64,000 nucleotides of DNA from Sulfurovum indicum (GTDB lineage Bacteria > Campylobacterota > Campylobacteria > Campylobacterales > Sulfurovaceae), in contig NZ_CP063164.1 of the NCBI RefSeq assembly GCF_014931715.1, forward strand, positions 1,240,001 to 1,304,000. The letters run 5' to 3'. Numbering within the stretch: the stretch's first letter is position 1; the number at the start of each line of letters is the position of its first letter. The notes under the pieces are model-generated. The model did not search any database, was not told where the DNA came from, and was given only the letters and a program-made list of their open reading frames with translations. Made by a program: the position numbers and the translations under genes. Shown one piece after another: positions 63,447 to 64,000 of this stretch.

Positions 63447-63980
63447 ATGGTTATACTGGGTATTGGAAATGTTCTGCAAAAAGATGACGGCCTTGGGGTT
63501 TACGCTGCAAGCTACCTCCATGAAAACTATACTTTCTCTCCGGAAATCACCATTGTTAACGGTGGAGTCGAGGGTATCAACCTTCTCAATATCTTTATGG
63601 AAAATGACCATATTGTAATTCTTGACTCCATTGAACTTGATGATGCACCTGCATCCATCTATGCCATTCCGGCCCAGGAGCTTGGCGGGTACGGACTTAA
63701 CAGCGGCGGCGCACATGAAATAGGTGTCATACAGTGTCTGGATATGCTTGAGCTGCAAGAGCTCAGGATACCCAAAACCATGCTGATCGGTATCATCCCT
63801 CAGCACGTCACTTTTGACATAGCACTTAGTGATACTATTAAAGAGGCATTTGAAGATTATATTTCCGTTGTCTTGCAGTATCTGAAAAAAGCGGGCATAG
63901 AGGCAGTACCCAAAAGTGTACATACACCACTACAGGAGATCATTGACCGTGCCAACGATCCTTCCGGTGTTATGATTTGA
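63447..63980 (+). CDS. HyaD/HupD-type [NiFe]-hydrogenase maturation protease
   Basis: It begins MVILGIGNVLQKDDGLGVYAA, the nickel-sensing G-x-GN-x-L-x-x-DDG-x-G signature, followed by ILDSIELDD and the ligand His in GGAHEIGVIQCL. These three acidic/His sites match HyaD/HybD. The enzyme removes the C-terminal tail of the hydrogenase large subunit after nickel insertion. The ATG at 63447 (177 residues) is preferred over the frame start at 63345. It implies a [NiFe] hydrogenase locus nearby outside the window. Confidence 0.92.
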   Translation: MVILGIGNVLQKDDGLGVYAASYLHENYTFSPEITIVNGGVEGINLLNIFMENDHIVILDSIELDDAPASIYAIPAQELGGYGLNSGGAHEIGVIQCLDMLELQELRIPKTMLIGIIPQHVTFDIALSDTIKEAFEDYISVVLQYLKKAGIEAVPKSVHTPLQEIIDRANDPSGVMI

Positions 63981-64000
63981 CGATACTGGTCTCCCAGCCG

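Noticed and set aside
63972-64000. Minus-strand frame entering from the window edge and ending GWETSIVKS
   Set aside because: Only nine codons are visible, overlapping the end of the protease gene; too little to call a partial gene, though a convergent neighbour is possible.

Overview
The window looks like a chromosomal segment of a Campylobacterota (epsilonproteobacterial) chemolithotroph, most like Sulfurovum. The protein set (split PqiA, short ArgA-type acetyltransferase, HyaD-type hydrogenase protease, multihaem cytochrome, many small overlapping operons) and the moderate GC with short intergenic spaces support this. The assignment is my inference from protein character; no marker gene such as rRNA is present. 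No tRNA, rRNA, CRISPR array, IS transposase or complete integrase was recognised.

Layout. 1-3.1 kb: two copies of a REP/BIME-like palindromic repeat block flank arfB, a Fic gene and an unknown gene. 3.3-11.4 kb: housekeeping and single genes (DUF2130 protein, thpR, a TrmH-family methyltransferase with a four-helix-bundle cassette inserted at its 5' end, fabI, a half-length asparaginase-like protein, a 49-residue-repeat lipoprotein, queC, ybeY, a CaCA antiporter). 11.5-18.7 kb: a compact minus-strand envelope block (tatD, rlpA, hisB, kdsC, lptC, lptA, engB, an argA-like gene, a membrane protein, mrdA). 18.8-24.8 kb: a membrane-anchored Hpt protein, recN-nadK, a 270-bp near-palindromic element, aspS, adk. 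25-40.8 kb: FadL-type porin, histone-deacetylase-like protein, SYLF protein, radical SAM gene, a PqiA-PqiA-PqiB-PqiC lipid-transport operon, a lipid kinase, a Pif1-like helicase, RNase T2, a CitE-like protein, MltB and a GGDEF-EAL protein.

41-55.5 kb is a large copper island: OmpR-type regulator and kinase downstream of a copper P-type ATPase, a small duplicated-motif periplasmic protein, a SHOCT protein, multicopper oxidase CopA, CopB, two small secreted proteins and a CusCBA/CzcCBA-like RND efflux system. Six sites with the form TRCACA-N5-TRCACA (direct repeats with an 11-bp period) lie upstream of its transcription units, about 26-29 bp before plausible -10 boxes in the clearest cases. This suggests one regulon controlled by the local two-component system and is the strongest finding here.

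55.7-59.1 kb holds a metal-uptake cluster (small His/Cys secreted protein, porin, ZnuA-like and ZnuB-like components, no ATPase gene). 59.2-61.2 kb holds an outer-membrane barrel plus a five-haem cytochrome c. 61.3-62.9 kb looks like a small mobile islet: a candidate small RNA with terminator, a 25-bp direct repeat of its 3' end 1.5 kb away, and an AbiEii-type toxin-antitoxin pair between. The window ends with ybgC and a hydrogenase maturation protease.
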